Shown: positions 18,361 through 29,104 of the stretch, piece by piece
How the letters are laid out: each line of letters opens with the position of its first letter
Numbering within the stretch: position 1 is the first letter of the stretch
NCBI RefSeq assembly: GCF_016654005.1
Contig: NZ_JAEPWN010000001.1
Coordinates: 310,001-374,000, forward strand
DNA: 64,000 bases
Origin: Brevundimonas nasdae
Lineage (GTDB): Bacteria; Pseudomonadota; Alphaproteobacteria; Caulobacterales; Caulobacteraceae
Reading direction: 5' to 3'
The notes under the pieces: generated by a model
The model's database searches: none
Told to the model about the DNA's origin: nothing
Seen by the model: the letters and a program-made list of their open reading frames with translations, nothing else
Made by a program: the position numbers and the translations under genes

Positions 18361-19317
18361 ATGTCTTCCAGCCTGTTCACCACCCGCAGTTCGGTCTTCG
18401 CTCTGGCGACCCTGTGCTGCTTCCTGTGGGGCAGCGCGTTTCCGGCGATCAAGGCGGGGTTCGCCCTGCTGGCCGTGGCGCCGTCCGACATCGCCAGCCA
18501 GATGCTGTTCGCTGGTTGGCGGTTCGCGCTGGCGGGGCTGATCCTGCTGGTGCTGGCGGCGGCCATGAAGAAGACGGTGTTGCGCCTGTCGCTGGCGCAA
18601 TTTCGGCAGGTGGGCCTGCTGGGCCTGACCCAGACCACGATCCAGTATGTCTTCTTCTATACGGGCGTGGCCCATGCGACGGGCGCCAAGGCGTCGATCA
18701 CCAACGCCACCTCGACCTTTTTCAGCGTGATGCTGGCCCATTTCATCTATGCCAACGACCGGCTGAACGGGCGCAAGGCCCTGGGCTGCCTGATCGGGTT
18801 CGTCGGGGTCATGCTGGTCAATCTGGACCGGGCGGGGCCGAACGGCCTGGGTCTGGATTTCACCCTGCTGGGCGAGGGTTTCATCGTCATCGCCGCCTTC
18901 GTGCTGGCCGCCGCCTCCATCTACGGCAAGCGGGTGTCGCGCACCCTGGACCCGATGGTGATGACCGGCTGGCAGCTGACCATCGGCGGGGCGGTGCTGA
19001 CGGTGATCGGATTGGCGGGCGGCGGGCATCTGGCGGCGTTCGGCTGGGAGGCGACGCTGCTGCTGGCCTATATGGCGCTGCTGTCCTCGGCCGCCTTTGC
19101 GATCTGGAGCCTGCTGCTGAAGCATAATCCGGTGGGCATGATCGCGGCCTTCAACTTCCTGATTCCGGTGTTCGGGGTGGTGCTGTCGGGCCTGTTCCTG
19201 GGCGAGACGATCCTGAAATGGAGCTATCTGGGCGCGCTGATTCTGGTGTGCGCAGGCATCTGGCTGGTGACCCGGACGCCGCGCGCGCGACCGTTAGCGC
19301 TCTCAAAGACCGGATGA
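18361..19317 (+). CDS. EamA-family drug/metabolite transporter
   Basis: A 318-residue inner-membrane protein with about ten hydrophobic helices in two EamA halves. The N-terminal CCFLWGSAFPAIKAGFALL and the second-half GVVLSGLFLGETI are typical DMT signatures. The substrate cannot be told from sequence. No strong ribosome site is seen before the ATG at 18361, so the start is moderately sure. Confidence 0.88.
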   Translation: MSSSLFTTRSSVFALATLCCFLWGSAFPAIKAGFALLAVAPSDIASQMLFAGWRFALAGLILLVLAAAMKKTVLRLSLAQFRQVGLLGLTQTTIQYVFFYTGVAHATGAKASITNATSTFFSVMLAHFIYANDRLNGRKALGCLIGFVGVMLVNLDRAGPNGLGLDFTLLGEGFIVIAAFVLAAASIYGKRVSRTLDPMVMTGWQLTIGGAVLTVIGLAGGGHLAAFGWEATLLLAYMALLSSAAFAIWSLLLKHNPVGMIAAFNFLIPVFGVVLSGLFLGETILKWSYLGALILVCAGIWLVTRTPRARPLALSKTG

Positions 19318-19480
19318 ATTTGATCCTGCGGCGGAATGGCGAAGTTTGGTCACGTTTTGTTACGTGCGGCCTCGCCTTCGCGTTCGCAGCATTGTAGTCA
19401 GGGCCACCGCGAGCGGGACAACCCGCCGCATCTTTACACGCGGGTGAAGGCCCGCCTGACCACGGCTCAGGGACTGCAAG

Positions 19481-22159
<2,679 letters not shown>

Positions 22160-22167
22160 GGTCGACT

Positions 22168-22191
22168 TAAAAAAGGGGGCGACGCCCCCTT
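22168..22191 (-). terminator. Intrinsic terminator after the gafZ-like gene
   Basis: AAGGGGGC-GTC-GCCCCCTT on the minus strand is followed by TTTT. It overlaps the stop codon of the gafZ-like gene. No T tract follows on the plus strand, so it serves the minus-strand operon. Confidence 0.75.
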
Positions 22192-22904
22192 CACCCGATC
22201 CGGTAGTGGGCGGCTAAGGCCTGCAGGGCCTGTTTCAGCAGGGTCTTGCCGTGGCGACGGCGCAGGCCAAGGCCGCTCTCCGCCAGTTTCAGGCTGTCGC
22301 CCTGCAGGCAGATGCGGTTGAGGATGGCGCGGTGCTCGGCGCCGACGGCGCTCAGCGCCTGTTCCACGCGCAGCGCGGCGGACAGGGCGTGATCGCCCGG
22401 CTCGACCCGCGCGGCTGATCCGCCGCCGGAGCGGGGCAGGGCGTCCCATCTCATGGTCAGGGACGGGCCGGCCTGGGCCAGTTCAGCGTCCAGACGCAGG
22501 CGCTCGCCCGCCGCGGCCTGGGCCGGGCTCAGCCACGGCTGGCCGGCGGCGTCCGTCCTGCGCGCCAGCCAGGCGATGGGGCTTTCTCCCAGATTGGCGG
22601 CCAGGCGGACCATGCGTCCGTCGCCGCCGACGACAGAGCGTTCGCCGTCGATGACGCCGGGACGACCGGGGGCGAGGCTGGTGTTGCGAGACGGAACCGG
22701 CCGCGCGGTCCAGCCGCCCTCCAGCCGCGTACGCAGGCCGGGGCGGTCGATCAGGCTGCGGAAATCACCCTCGTCCAGCATCAGGGCGACGCGGCTGCGG
22801 CGGTCCGGTCCGATCCGCAGGGCGTATCCGTCGCCCTGCGCCGCCAGCCAGGCGGCGGTGTGGCGGGTCATCAGGTCACGGGCGCGTTCGGCGGCGCGGC
22901 TCAT
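22191..22904 (-). CDS. gafZ: DUF6456 protein, GafZ-like GTA regulator
   Basis: A 237-residue basic protein whose C-terminal part (AEHRAILNRICLQGDSLKLAESGLGLRRR...) matches the DUF6456 fold found in the C-terminal half of Rhodobacter GafA and in Caulobacter GafZ. These proteins are required for GTA expression; GafZ is reported to let RNA polymerase read through internal terminators. Residues before about 150 are poorly conserved and arginine-rich. The ATG overlaps the gafY-like stop by four bases. Identification is by family resemblance and by the DnaA-like partner upstream, not by alignment. Confidence 0.72.
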   Translation of the reverse strand: MSRAAERARDLMTRHTAAWLAAQGDGYALRIGPDRRSRVALMLDEGDFRSLIDRPGLRTRLEGGWTARPVPSRNTSLAPGRPGVIDGERSVVGGDGRMVRLAANLGESPIAWLARRTDAAGQPWLSPAQAAAGERLRLDAELAQAGPSLTMRWDALPRSGGGSAARVEPGDHALSAALRVEQALSAVGAEHRAILNRICLQGDSLKLAESGLGLRRRHGKTLLKQALQALAAHYRIG

Positions 22905-23266
22905 CGCGGCAGCTCCTGACGCGGGGCCTCGACGACCGAATGGAGGCAGGTCTCCAACTGGGTCAGCAACTGGTCCACCGGCTGGGCGTCGCGCGCCTCC
23001 TCGACCCAGCGGCAGGCGGTGGAGGCGGTCGAACGGTTCAGGCCGAACACATGGGCCACCCGCTCCAACGGCCAGCCGAACGAGATGTGCGCCAGATACA
23101 TGGCCAGCCAGCGCGCCCGCGACACGCCTGTGTCGGCCCGCCCCCGCGCGGTCATCTGTTCCGGCTGGACCCCCGTGCGCGCCGCGACCATGTGAATGGC
23201 CAGCCCGGCCCGCAGCCGATCTTCCGCCGTCACCGGAACCCTGTATTCATTTGCGTTCAAAACCAC
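22901..23266 (-). CDS. gafY: DnaA domain IV-like DNA-binding protein, GafY-like GTA activator
   Basis: A 121-residue protein with a helix-turn-helix resembling DnaA domain IV: RARWLAMYLAHISFGWPLER followed by VFGLNRSTASTACRWVEE. The N-terminal half of Rhodobacter GafA and Caulobacter GafY has this domain and activates GTA promoters. The start is GTG at 23266 with GGGGAG just upstream; a nearby ATG is out of frame. It is the first gene of a two-gene unit divergent from ctrA across 351 bases. A stand-alone DnaA-like regulator of another process is the alternative, but the DUF6456 partner argues for gafYZ. Confidence 0.75.
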   Translation of the reverse strand: MVLNANEYRVPVTAEDRLRAGLAIHMVAARTGVQPEQMTARGRADTGVSRARWLAMYLAHISFGWPLERVAHVFGLNRSTASTACRWVEEARDAQPVDQLLTQLETCLHSVVEAPRQELPR

Positions 23267-23362
23267 GTCTCCCCAACAAGCCTGCGCGGCGGGCGTTCTG
23301 GCGCCGTCTCGCGTTATGATGGGAATATAATCCTAATCCGCGTCAGGAACGGACGTGCCGTA

Positions 23363-23550
23363 TTAACCGCGCGCAGGTTGCATGTGGGCAGATGCGTGGA
23401 TGGGCGGGAAGGGCGGCGGGGCGTCGGCGGGGATTATGGTTAATAAATTTCGAATCATTGACGTGTAGGCCTCGACCACGATTCCCAAATCAGCCTACGA
23501 TTCGATTCATGGTGAGGAATTAACCTTTCTTAAGGTTTTCGACCCTTAAC
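23363..23550. promoter_or_regulatory. TTAA-type (CtrA-like) boxes between gafY and ctrA
   Basis: TTAA or TTAAC half-sites lie at 23363 (TTAACC), 23440 (TTAAT), 23520 (TTAACC), 23530 (TTAAG) and 23546 (TTAACC). The 23520/23530 pair is spaced TTAA-N6-TTAA, one base short of the classic N7 CtrA box. Autoregulation of ctrA and CtrA input to gafY are plausible from this layout, but binding is inferred. Confidence 0.5.
23452..23508 (+). promoter_or_regulatory. Cluster of four GANTC (CcrM) methylation sites before ctrA
   Basis: GANTC sites occur at 23452 (GAATC), 23480, 23499 and 23504 (GATTC), the last two back to back, all within 57 bases and 110-166 bases before the ctrA ATG. In Caulobacter the ctrA P1 promoter is controlled by CcrM methylation and GcrA, so this is the likely cell-cycle-timed promoter. 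Four sites in so short a span is unusually dense. Confidence 0.7.
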
Positions 23551-23617
23551 CTACGAACAAGGTTACCCGGCAGTGTGCGTGGGTGGTTACCGCAAAGCTT
23601 TTGCCTGGAGGGCATGA

Positions 23618-24319
23618 ATGCGCGTCCTGCTGATCGAAGACGACCACGCCACCGCCCAGAGCATCGAACTGATGCTGAAGTCGGAAGGCTTCAACGTCTA
23701 CACCACCGATCTGGGTGAAGAAGGCATCGATCTGGGCAAGATCTATGACTATGACCTCATTCTGCTTGACCTGAACCTGCCGGACATGAGCGGCCTTGAG
23801 GTTCTGCGCCAGCTGCGCGTCGGCAAGATCAATACGCCGGTCATGATCCTCTCGGGCAGCCACGAGATCGAAACCAAGGTCAAGACCTTCGGCGGCGGCG
23901 CCGACGACTATCTGACCAAGCCTTTCCACAAGGATGAGCTGATCGCGCGCACCCACGCCGTGGTCCGTCGCTCCAAGGGTCACGCCCAGGCCATCATCCA
24001 CACCGGCGAGATCGCGGTTAACCTGGACGCCAAGACGGTCGAGGTTAACGGTCACCGGGTGCATCTGACGGGCAAGGAATACCAGATGCTGGAGCTGCTC
24101 TCGCTCCGCAAGGGCACCACCCTGACCAAGGAAATGTTCCTGAACCACCTGTACGGCGGCATGGACGAGCCTGAGCTGAAGATCATCGACGTCTTCATCT
24201 GCAAGTTGCGCAAGAAGCTGGCCACCGCCGCCGACGGCAAACACTATATCGAAACCGTCTGGGGCCGCGGCTATGTGCTGCGCGATCCGGCCGAAGGCGC
24301 GATCACCGTCGCCGCCTGA
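23618..24319 (+). CDS. ctrA: Cell-cycle response regulator CtrA
   Basis: CtrA is the master regulator of the Caulobacterales cell cycle, controlling flagellar, division, methylation and replication genes. The 233-residue protein begins [20 protein letters not shown], has the phospho-acceptor aspartate in ILLDLNLPD, and an OmpR-type winged helix with [20 protein letters not shown] and [10 protein letters not shown]. The match to Caulobacter CtrA is very close as recalled. The usual hydrophobic end that marks it for ClpXP is AITVAA here. GGAGGG precedes the start. Confidence 0.98.
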   Translation: MRVLLIEDDHATAQSIELMLKSEGFNVYTTDLGEEGIDLGKIYDYDLILLDLNLPDMSGLEVLRQLRVGKINTPVMILSGSHEIETKVKTFGGGADDYLTKPFHKDELIARTHAVVRRSKGHAQAIIHTGEIAVNLDAKTVEVNGHRVHLTGKEYQMLELLSLRKGTTLTKEMFLNHLYGGMDEPELKIIDVFICKLRKKLATAADGKHYIETVWGRGYVLRDPAEGAITVAA

Positions 24320-24343
24320 TCGGTTTCCGATCCGAGACTTTCG

Positions 24344-24372
24344 AAACGCCCGCCGGAAACGGCGGGCGTTTT
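24344..24372 (+). terminator. Intrinsic terminator after ctrA
   Basis: ACGCCCGCC pairs with GGCGGGCGT around GGAAAC, followed by a TTTT run. Confidence 0.87.
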
Positions 24373-24393
24373 GCGTTTAGCGGGGGGCTGCGG

Positions 24394-24777
24394 ATGGCCA
24401 AATACAAGCCGATGGATTGCGGGGCCTTAGCGGTTGGCCTCGTCAATGAAGTCATGCAGTGGAGCCTGCCGCCTGGCCCCGTGCATTTCTCGGCCTCGGC
24501 TCAGGAGCATGCGGACGACCGTCACCCTGGTGACTATGCGCTCTGCATCAAGAATATCGAGAGCATTCTTCGCGCGCCGGATTGGATCGGGCAGGGACCA
24601 AAAGACCGTGAAGGGTTTGTGATGGTTCGCCGGATTTCTGCGGCGAAAGCGATACTGTTGGTCGCAATCAAGTTGAAGCGTGACGATCAGGGACGATATG
24701 TCGTCGCCAGCACCTATCGCGTCACGCAACATGATGTCGATACACGTGTCGCCAAGCGTTACTGGCTGCCCGTATAA
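24394..24777 (+). CDS. Uncharacterised small protein, possibly of BECR-nuclease fold
   Basis: A 127-residue soluble protein with no sure family. The layout HADDRHPGDYALCIKNIESI, then a strand-rich stretch and SASTYRVT-like VASTYRV, loosely recalls the phage Barnase-EndoU-ColicinE5/D-RelE nucleases (PBECR type), in which such histidine and Ser/Thr/Lys positions line the active site. That reading is tentative. Base composition is visibly lower in GC than the neighbours, hinting at transfer. It lies just after ctrA but behind a terminator, and has its own terminator-like hairpin downstream. Confidence 0.55.
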   Translation: MAKYKPMDCGALAVGLVNEVMQWSLPPGPVHFSASAQEHADDRHPGDYALCIKNIESILRAPDWIGQGPKDREGFVMVRRISAAKAILLVAIKLKRDDQGRYVVASTYRVTQHDVDTRVAKRYWLPV

Positions 24778-24782
24778 GACAA

Positions 24783-24813
24783 AAGGCCCCGTTCAGGAAC
24801 GAGGCCTCTTTCC
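24783..24813 (-). terminator. Hairpin terminator between convergent genes
   Basis: AGGCCTCGTT and AACGGGGCCT pair with one mismatch around CCTG. The minus strand continues TTTTG and the plus strand CTCTTTCC, so it can end transcripts from both sides. It follows the structured element at 24811-24921 on the minus strand. Confidence 0.65.
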
Positions 24814-24921
24814 AAGTTGAAGGCGGGGTCCCGAGGTCCCGCATCTCTTTCGGCTTTCGCCTACTTTACGCCGCTGAAAGCGGAGTGTGTGAGGAGGGAG
24901 TTCTCACCTCATCAACTTGGA
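24811..24921 (-). ncRNA. Candidate structured RNA or 3'-UTR element
   Basis: A 10-bp closing helix (TCCAAGTTGA 24811-24820 with TCAACTTGGA 24912-24921) encloses at least three hairpins on the plus-strand coordinates: GCGGG/CCCGC at 24823-24842, CCGCT/AGCGG at 24871-24883 and GTGAG/CTCAC at 24889-24907. A weaker GGC/GCC hairpin lies between. This is a multibranched fold of about 111 bases. On the minus strand it begins within the last codons of the kinase gene and is followed by a terminator, so it may be a processed 3'-UTR RNA. I do not recognise the family and the strand is inferred. Confidence 0.45.
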
Positions 24922-26276
24922 CTTTCAATATACAGTTGAAAGCCTGATTTTTCAATAGCGCCCGTATCGTGAAAGGCCAGCGTGGCCGACAGGCCGCCGT
25001 CCTCGGCGTTGGTCAGGGTCAAGCGCGCGCCGGATCGTTCGGCCATGCGTCGCGCGATGGTCAGGCCCAGGCCCGAGCCGCCGCTGTCGCGTGATCGCGA
25101 CGGGTCCAGCCGGTAGAAGGGCTCGAACAGGCGGGCGATCTGGTCGTCCGGCACGCCGGGGCCGTGGTCGCGAACGGTCAGGCGGATCTCCGACCCCTGA
25201 CGCACGGCGGACACCTGGGCGTCGCCGCCGTGGCGCACGGCGTTGTCCACCAGGTTGGTCAGGCAGCGGCGCAGGGCCTGGGGACGGGTGCGGATCACTG
25301 CGCCGCAGCCTTGTGTGAAGACGACGGGCTGGCCCGCATCGGCGGCGTCTTCGCACAGGGCCGAGAGCAGGGCGTCCAGATCGACGGAAACCACATCTTC
25401 CGCCGTGGTCTCGATGCGGGCCAGATCCAGTCCCTCGCGCACCAGATGCTGCATGGCGGCCAGATCATTGACCAGTTGGGCGCGCAGGGTCTCGTCATCG
25501 ACCTTTTCGATGCGCAGCCGCATACGCGTCAGGGGCGTCTGCAGATCGTGGGCCACGGCGGCCAGGACGCGGGTGCGGTCCTCGATCAAGGCCTTCAGCC
25601 GGGTCTGCATGGCGTTCAGGGCTTCGGCGGCCTGTCGCACCTCGCGCGCGCCTTCCGCGACCAGGGGCGGGCGGTCCAGATCGTGGCTCAGGGCCACGGC
25701 GCCCTCAGACAGACGGTTCAGCGGTCCCGCCGCCAGACGCGACGCCATCCAGCCGGTCAGCAGCACCCCCGCCAGACCAACAGCCAGCAGGGCGGCGGCT
25801 TCGCGGTTCAGCGTCCAGGGACGCGGGGCGGGCGGCAGGCTGATGGCCACCGGCTTGGCCGTTCCCCCATGCGGACGCAGCACCAGAATCCGGCAACGCA
25901 GATGATCGGTCACTCCGCCGCAGGCGATGGTCGGGGCGTGATAGGCCTTGACCGTCACCCCCTCGACGCCGCGCCGCTTGAAGGCGGCGGCGACCGCCTG
26001 GGTCAGGGCCGGGTCGGGGCTGCCCAGCGTCTGGCCGGATGCGCTGGGCAGGCCGGTCATCAGGGCCGCGACCGGATCGGCGCCGGACCCGGCCAGGTCG
26101 ACGATCCGTTCGGCGGTGGTGAAGTCGTGCGACTGGGACAGACGGCTGTGATGGTTGAAGCCCAGGGCCGCGAAGGTGACCCCCGCCGCCAGCAGGGCGC
26201 CGATCAGCAGCAGCAGGAACAGCCGTGTCGTCTCTGTTCCCGACGCGGCGGCTTCGGTCCGCTTCAGGCGCGCCAT
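24912..26276 (-). CDS. Membrane sensor histidine kinase (EnvZ-like)
   Basis: A 454-residue inner-membrane kinase: helix 1 (about 14-37), a periplasmic domain of about 115 residues with two cysteines, helix 2 (AALLAVGLAGVLLTGWMA), HAMP, then HisKA with the phospho-histidine in AAVAHDLQTPLTRMRLR. HATPase_c follows with NLVDNAVRHG, DHGPGVP and GGSGLGLTIA. The start at 26276 (MARLKRTEAA) overlaps the regulator gene by 13 bases, so the two are co-translated. The last residues (KSGFQLYIESPS) are AT-rich and lie partly in the inverted repeat downstream. Confidence 0.93.
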   Translation of the reverse strand: MARLKRTEAAASGTETTRLFLLLLIGALLAAGVTFAALGFNHHSRLSQSHDFTTAERIVDLAGSGADPVAALMTGLPSASGQTLGSPDPALTQAVAAAFKRRGVEGVTVKAYHAPTIACGGVTDHLRCRILVLRPHGGTAKPVAISLPPAPRPWTLNREAAALLAVGLAGVLLTGWMASRLAAGPLNRLSEGAVALSHDLDRPPLVAEGAREVRQAAEALNAMQTRLKALIEDRTRVLAAVAHDLQTPLTRMRLRIEKVDDETLRAQLVNDLAAMQHLVREGLDLARIETTAEDVVSVDLDALLSALCEDAADAGQPVVFTQGCGAVIRTRPQALRRCLTNLVDNAVRHGGDAQVSAVRQGSEIRLTVRDHGPGVPDDQIARLFEPFYRLDPSRSRDSGGSGLGLTIARRMAERSGARLTLTNAEDGGLSATLAFHDTGAIEKSGFQLYIESPS

Positions 26277-26980
26277 GTGACAGGCCCCGCCAGCATATAG
26301 CCCAGGCTGCGCACCGTGCGGATCAGGGCGGGGTTCTTGGCGTCGTCGCCCAGCTTCTGGCGCAGGCGGCTGACGCGCAGGTCGATGGCGCGGTCGTCGG
26401 CGTCGGCGACGGTGGACAGGGCGCGGATGCGTTCGCGCGACAGGGGCTTGCCGCCGTTGCGGATCAGGGCGTTCAGCAGGTCGAAATCGGCGCCCGACAG
26501 GGGCGCCAGCCGCCCGTCCGGCGCCGTCAGCGCCCGCGCGGCGATGTCCAGCGACCAGCCGGAAAAGTCGGCGTGCCGTCCCTCGACAGGATCGGACCCG
26601 CCGCTGGTGCGGCGCAGGACCGTGCGGATGCGCGCCACCAGTTCGCGCGGCTCGAACGGCTTGGCCATATAGTCGTCGGCCCCCATCTCCAGCCCCACGA
26701 TCCGGTCGATGGGATCGCCCCGCGCCGTCAGGATGATGACGGGGGTGCGTGATGCGGCGCGGATGGACCGGCACAGGCTGAGCCCGTCCTGATCGGGCAG
26801 GTTCAGGTCCAGCACCACCAGATCGACCGGCCCCGCCTCCAGCGCCGCCTGCATGGCCCGACCGTCCGCCGCCTTCACGGTGCGGAAGCCATGCTGCTCC
26901 AGATGATCGGCCAGCAGGTTGCGGATGTCGCGGTCGTCGTCGACGATCAGCAGGACGGGTGCGGCGACAGGCTGGGGCAT
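26264..26980 (-). CDS. OmpR-family response regulator
   Basis: A 238-residue regulator: receiver domain with acidic pair IVDDDRD, phospho-acceptor in VVLDLNLPDQDG and the lysine in MAKPF, then a winged helix ending IRTVRSLGYMLAG. It is the first gene of a two-gene unit with the kinase. It is divergent from a small secreted protein, a likely target (inference). Confidence 0.94.
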   Translation of the reverse strand: MPQPVAAPVLLIVDDDRDIRNLLADHLEQHGFRTVKAADGRAMQAALEAGPVDLVVLDLNLPDQDGLSLCRSIRAASRTPVIILTARGDPIDRIVGLEMGADDYMAKPFEPRELVARIRTVLRRTSGGSDPVEGRHADFSGWSLDIAARALTAPDGRLAPLSGADFDLLNALIRNGGKPLSRERIRALSTVADADDRAIDLRVSRLRQKLGDDAKNPALIRTVRSLGYMLAGPVTWRA

Positions 26981-27174
26981 GGGCGTTCAGCGCAAGATGT
27001 GAAGCTTCGTCTGTCCCTCTGTCTCATGGCCAAAGCGCGGCGGATACAGTCGGACACAATTCTCACGGCGCCCGACACCGTGCGACACCCACTGGCCGCG
27101 AACCCGCCGGATGGCGGCCCGACAAAGCGATTGTCCGACACAAGGCCGGACGTTCTCATCGAGAGACAGCCATC

Positions 27175-27408
27175 ATGAAGTCCTTCCGCACCGCCGCCGC
27201 CCTGTCCGCCGTCGCCCTTGTTGGCCTGACCAGCGGCGCGGCCTTCGCCGGCACGACGCCTGCTCCGGCGACCACGCCTGCCCGTCCGTCGGCGACCGCT
27301 CCGGCTGCGCCCGCCGCGTCTGCCGCTGGCGCCTCGGCCCACCGCGCTCGTGGTCATCAAGCCGCTCCGAGCACGGCTCCGGCTCAGACCCCGGCCCCCA
27401 AGAAATAA
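27175..27408 (+). CDS. Small secreted Ala/Pro/Thr-rich protein
   Basis: A 77-residue protein with a clear signal peptide (MKSFRTAAALSAVALVGLTS, cleavage after GAAFA) and a mature part of about 52 residues dominated by Ala, Pro and Thr, with SAHRARGHQAAPS in the middle. It has no recognised domain. It lies head to head with the two-component pair, 194 bases from the regulator start, and has a terminator behind it. Its role is unknown. Confidence 0.7.
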   Translation: MKSFRTAAALSAVALVGLTSGAAFAGTTPAPATTPARPSATAPAAPAASAAGASAHRARGHQAAPSTAPAQTPAPKK

Positions 27409-27437
27409 GACGAACCTCTCCCTCTCCGTTCGCCGAA

Positions 27438-27468
27438 ACGCCCGTCAGCCGCAAGGCTGGCGGGCGTT
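27438..27468. terminator. Bidirectional hairpin between the small secreted gene and the xylanase gene
   Basis: ACGCCCGTCAGCC and GGCTGGCGGGCGT form a 13-bp stem, with one G-U or mismatch pair, around GCAA. Both genes converge on it. Confidence 0.7.
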
Positions 27469-27474
27469 GTCTAT

Positions 27475-28539
27475 TCAGGAAGGGCGGAACGCGTTCGCAA
27501 GCGCGGCGGCCATCGGATTGGGGCGGCCGAAACTGTCGAAGGGCAGGGGCTTGTCGCGGCCGTCGTCCTTGTCGCCCTGCCGATACCAGCTGTCGATGTC
27601 GCGCAGGCCCCAGACGGTGAAGGCGTACCGCTGACGCGCGGGCAGGGCCATGAAGGCGTCGGCCAGTTCAGTGACGCGCGCGGTCTGGGCCGCGATGCGG
27701 TTGGCCTGACTGCGCGTATCCAGTCGTTTTTCGGTGCGCAGGCTGCAATCCAGTTCCGACACATGGATGGGCAGGCCGAACTGGGCGATCTGGCGGTAAT
27801 AGCGGGCGATGGCGCCGTCGGGGATGTCGATCCACAGGTGGGACTGAAGGCCCAGCCCCTGCAGCGGGCACCCCGCCTTCAGCAGCCGCTCGACCAGACG
27901 TAGGAACTGCTCGCCCTTGGCCGGGACGCTTTCCTGATTGTATTCGTTCAGGAACAGGACCGCCTCGGGATCGGCGATCCGGGCTTTTTCGAAGGCGCGC
28001 AGGATATAGCCGTCATGGCCGTATCGGCGGCTCCAGTGACTGTCGCGCAGGCCTGATCCGTCATCCAGAATCGGCTCGTTGACCACGTCCCAACTGCGCG
28101 CCTTGCCGCGATACCGGCCCGCCAGAGCAGCGATATAGCCATCGAAGGCGCGGTCGAAGGCGGCGTTGTCCAGTCCGGTGAAGGCCTGTTCGCCTTGCGC
28201 GTACCAGATCAGGGTGTGGCCATGCAGGGCCATGCCGTTGGCCTGGGCGAAGGCGGCGATGCGGTCGGAACGGTCGAAGTTGGGGCGGTCCAGGCCGTCG
28301 GCCAGGATGTACTCCATCTTCATCTCCCACTCCGGCGTCAGCTGGGCGACATTGGCGCGGGCCAGATTGACCCATTCGGCGTCATCGAGCTGCATCGCCT
28401 TGACCGCCGTGCCGAACGGGCAGGGGGCGACGGATTTCAGCGGCGGAACGGTGAGGGAGGCGGGCTCAGCCGAGGCGAAGCGGTCGCAGGCGGCGAGGGC
28501 GACGGGTGCGGCGATGACGGCGCGGCGTGAGAGCTTCAT
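27475..28539 (-). CDS. Endo-1,4-beta-xylanase, GH10
   Basis: A 354-residue exported glycoside hydrolase family 10 enzyme. The N-terminus MKLSRRAVIAAPVALAAC combines a Tat-like twin arginine with a lipobox cysteine, so it is probably anchored in the envelope. The acid/base glutamate lies in WDVVNEPILDD and the nucleophile in IHVSELDCSL; GHTLIWYAQ replaces the common HTLVWH. The start at 28539 follows GGGGAGAGA and was chosen for the signal peptide. It fits plant-polysaccharide use. No other xylan genes are nearby. Confidence 0.92.
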   Translation of the reverse strand: MKLSRRAVIAAPVALAACDRFASAEPASLTVPPLKSVAPCPFGTAVKAMQLDDAEWVNLARANVAQLTPEWEMKMEYILADGLDRPNFDRSDRIAAFAQANGMALHGHTLIWYAQGEQAFTGLDNAAFDRAFDGYIAALAGRYRGKARSWDVVNEPILDDGSGLRDSHWSRRYGHDGYILRAFEKARIADPEAVLFLNEYNQESVPAKGEQFLRLVERLLKAGCPLQGLGLQSHLWIDIPDGAIARYYRQIAQFGLPIHVSELDCSLRTEKRLDTRSQANRIAAQTARVTELADAFMALPARQRYAFTVWGLRDIDSWYRQGDKDDGRDKPLPFDSFGRPNPMAAALANAFRPS

Positions 28540-28627
28540 ACGTCTCTCTCCCCGTTCCGGGTGGGGAGGGCAGGGCGATCTCCCGCAGACCTGTCTTGCC
28601 TTAAATCGGCGCGAGGGCGCATAGCCG

Positions 28628-28675
28628 CCCTCACCCGGTCGTTGCGCGACCACCCTCCTCCGCAGGGGGAGGGAG
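28628..28675. repeat. Interspersed CCCTCA...AGGGA repeat, copy 1
   Basis: CCCTCACCCGGTCG...CGCAGGGGGAGGGA is about 47 bases with internal short palindromes. A related copy occurs at 55249-55294 inside the GTA cluster. The DNA between the xylanase start and this repeat (28540-28627) holds another imperfect hairpin and no gene. Confidence 0.6.
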
Positions 28676-28686
28676 AATGTCGGTTG

Positions 28687-29097
28687 TCAGACCGCACGCT
28701 TCCGCAGGCCCATTTCGTCGAACGCCGCCGTCTCGCGCTTGGCGATGGCCATCAGCCGGTTCAGGCGGGCGGTTTCGGCGACGTGCTCGAACTTCTTCAG
28801 TTCCTCGAAGGCGCTGGTCAGGGCGTCGCGGGCGCCGGTTTCCTCGGCGTCCAGATTGGTCAGATCGCCTTCCGCCACGGCCTTGCGCGATTTCCAGCCG
28901 TGCAGATAGGCGGCCAGCATCATGCCGGCGTCGGGGTCCAGGCGGGCGCGGTCGCGTTCGTTCTCGGCCTCGGCGTCCAGCACGGCGATGCGCATTTCCG
29001 CGGTGGCGCGGCGGGCGGCGATCTCGGCCAGACGCTTCTGCAGCGTCTCGACCTCATAGTTGGAGATGCGGATCAGGGATTGGGCCCAGGCGGTCAT
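28687..29097 (-). CDS. fliJ: Flagellar export protein FliJ
   Basis: A 136-residue, charged, almost wholly helical coiled-coil protein, typical of FliJ, the stalk-like partner of the FliI ATPase that couples export to the proton gradient. Support is the length, the coiled-coil pattern (EVETLQKRLAEIAARRATAE, EELKKFEHVAETARLNRL) and its place seven bases after fliI. The sequence itself is weakly conserved across bacteria. Confidence 0.85.
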   Translation of the reverse strand: MTAWAQSLIRISNYEVETLQKRLAEIAARRATAEMRIAVLDAEAENERDRARLDPDAGMMLAAYLHGWKSRKAVAEGDLTNLDAEETGARDALTSAFEELKKFEHVAETARLNRLMAIAKRETAAFDEMGLRKRAV

Positions 29098-29104
29098 TGC
29101 ATCG

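Noticed and set aside
23267-23617. A replication origin, suggested by a DnaA-like gene, CtrA boxes and GANTC sites
   Set aside because: No cluster of DnaA boxes or long AT-rich stretch is seen; the features are explained by the gafY-ctrA promoter region.
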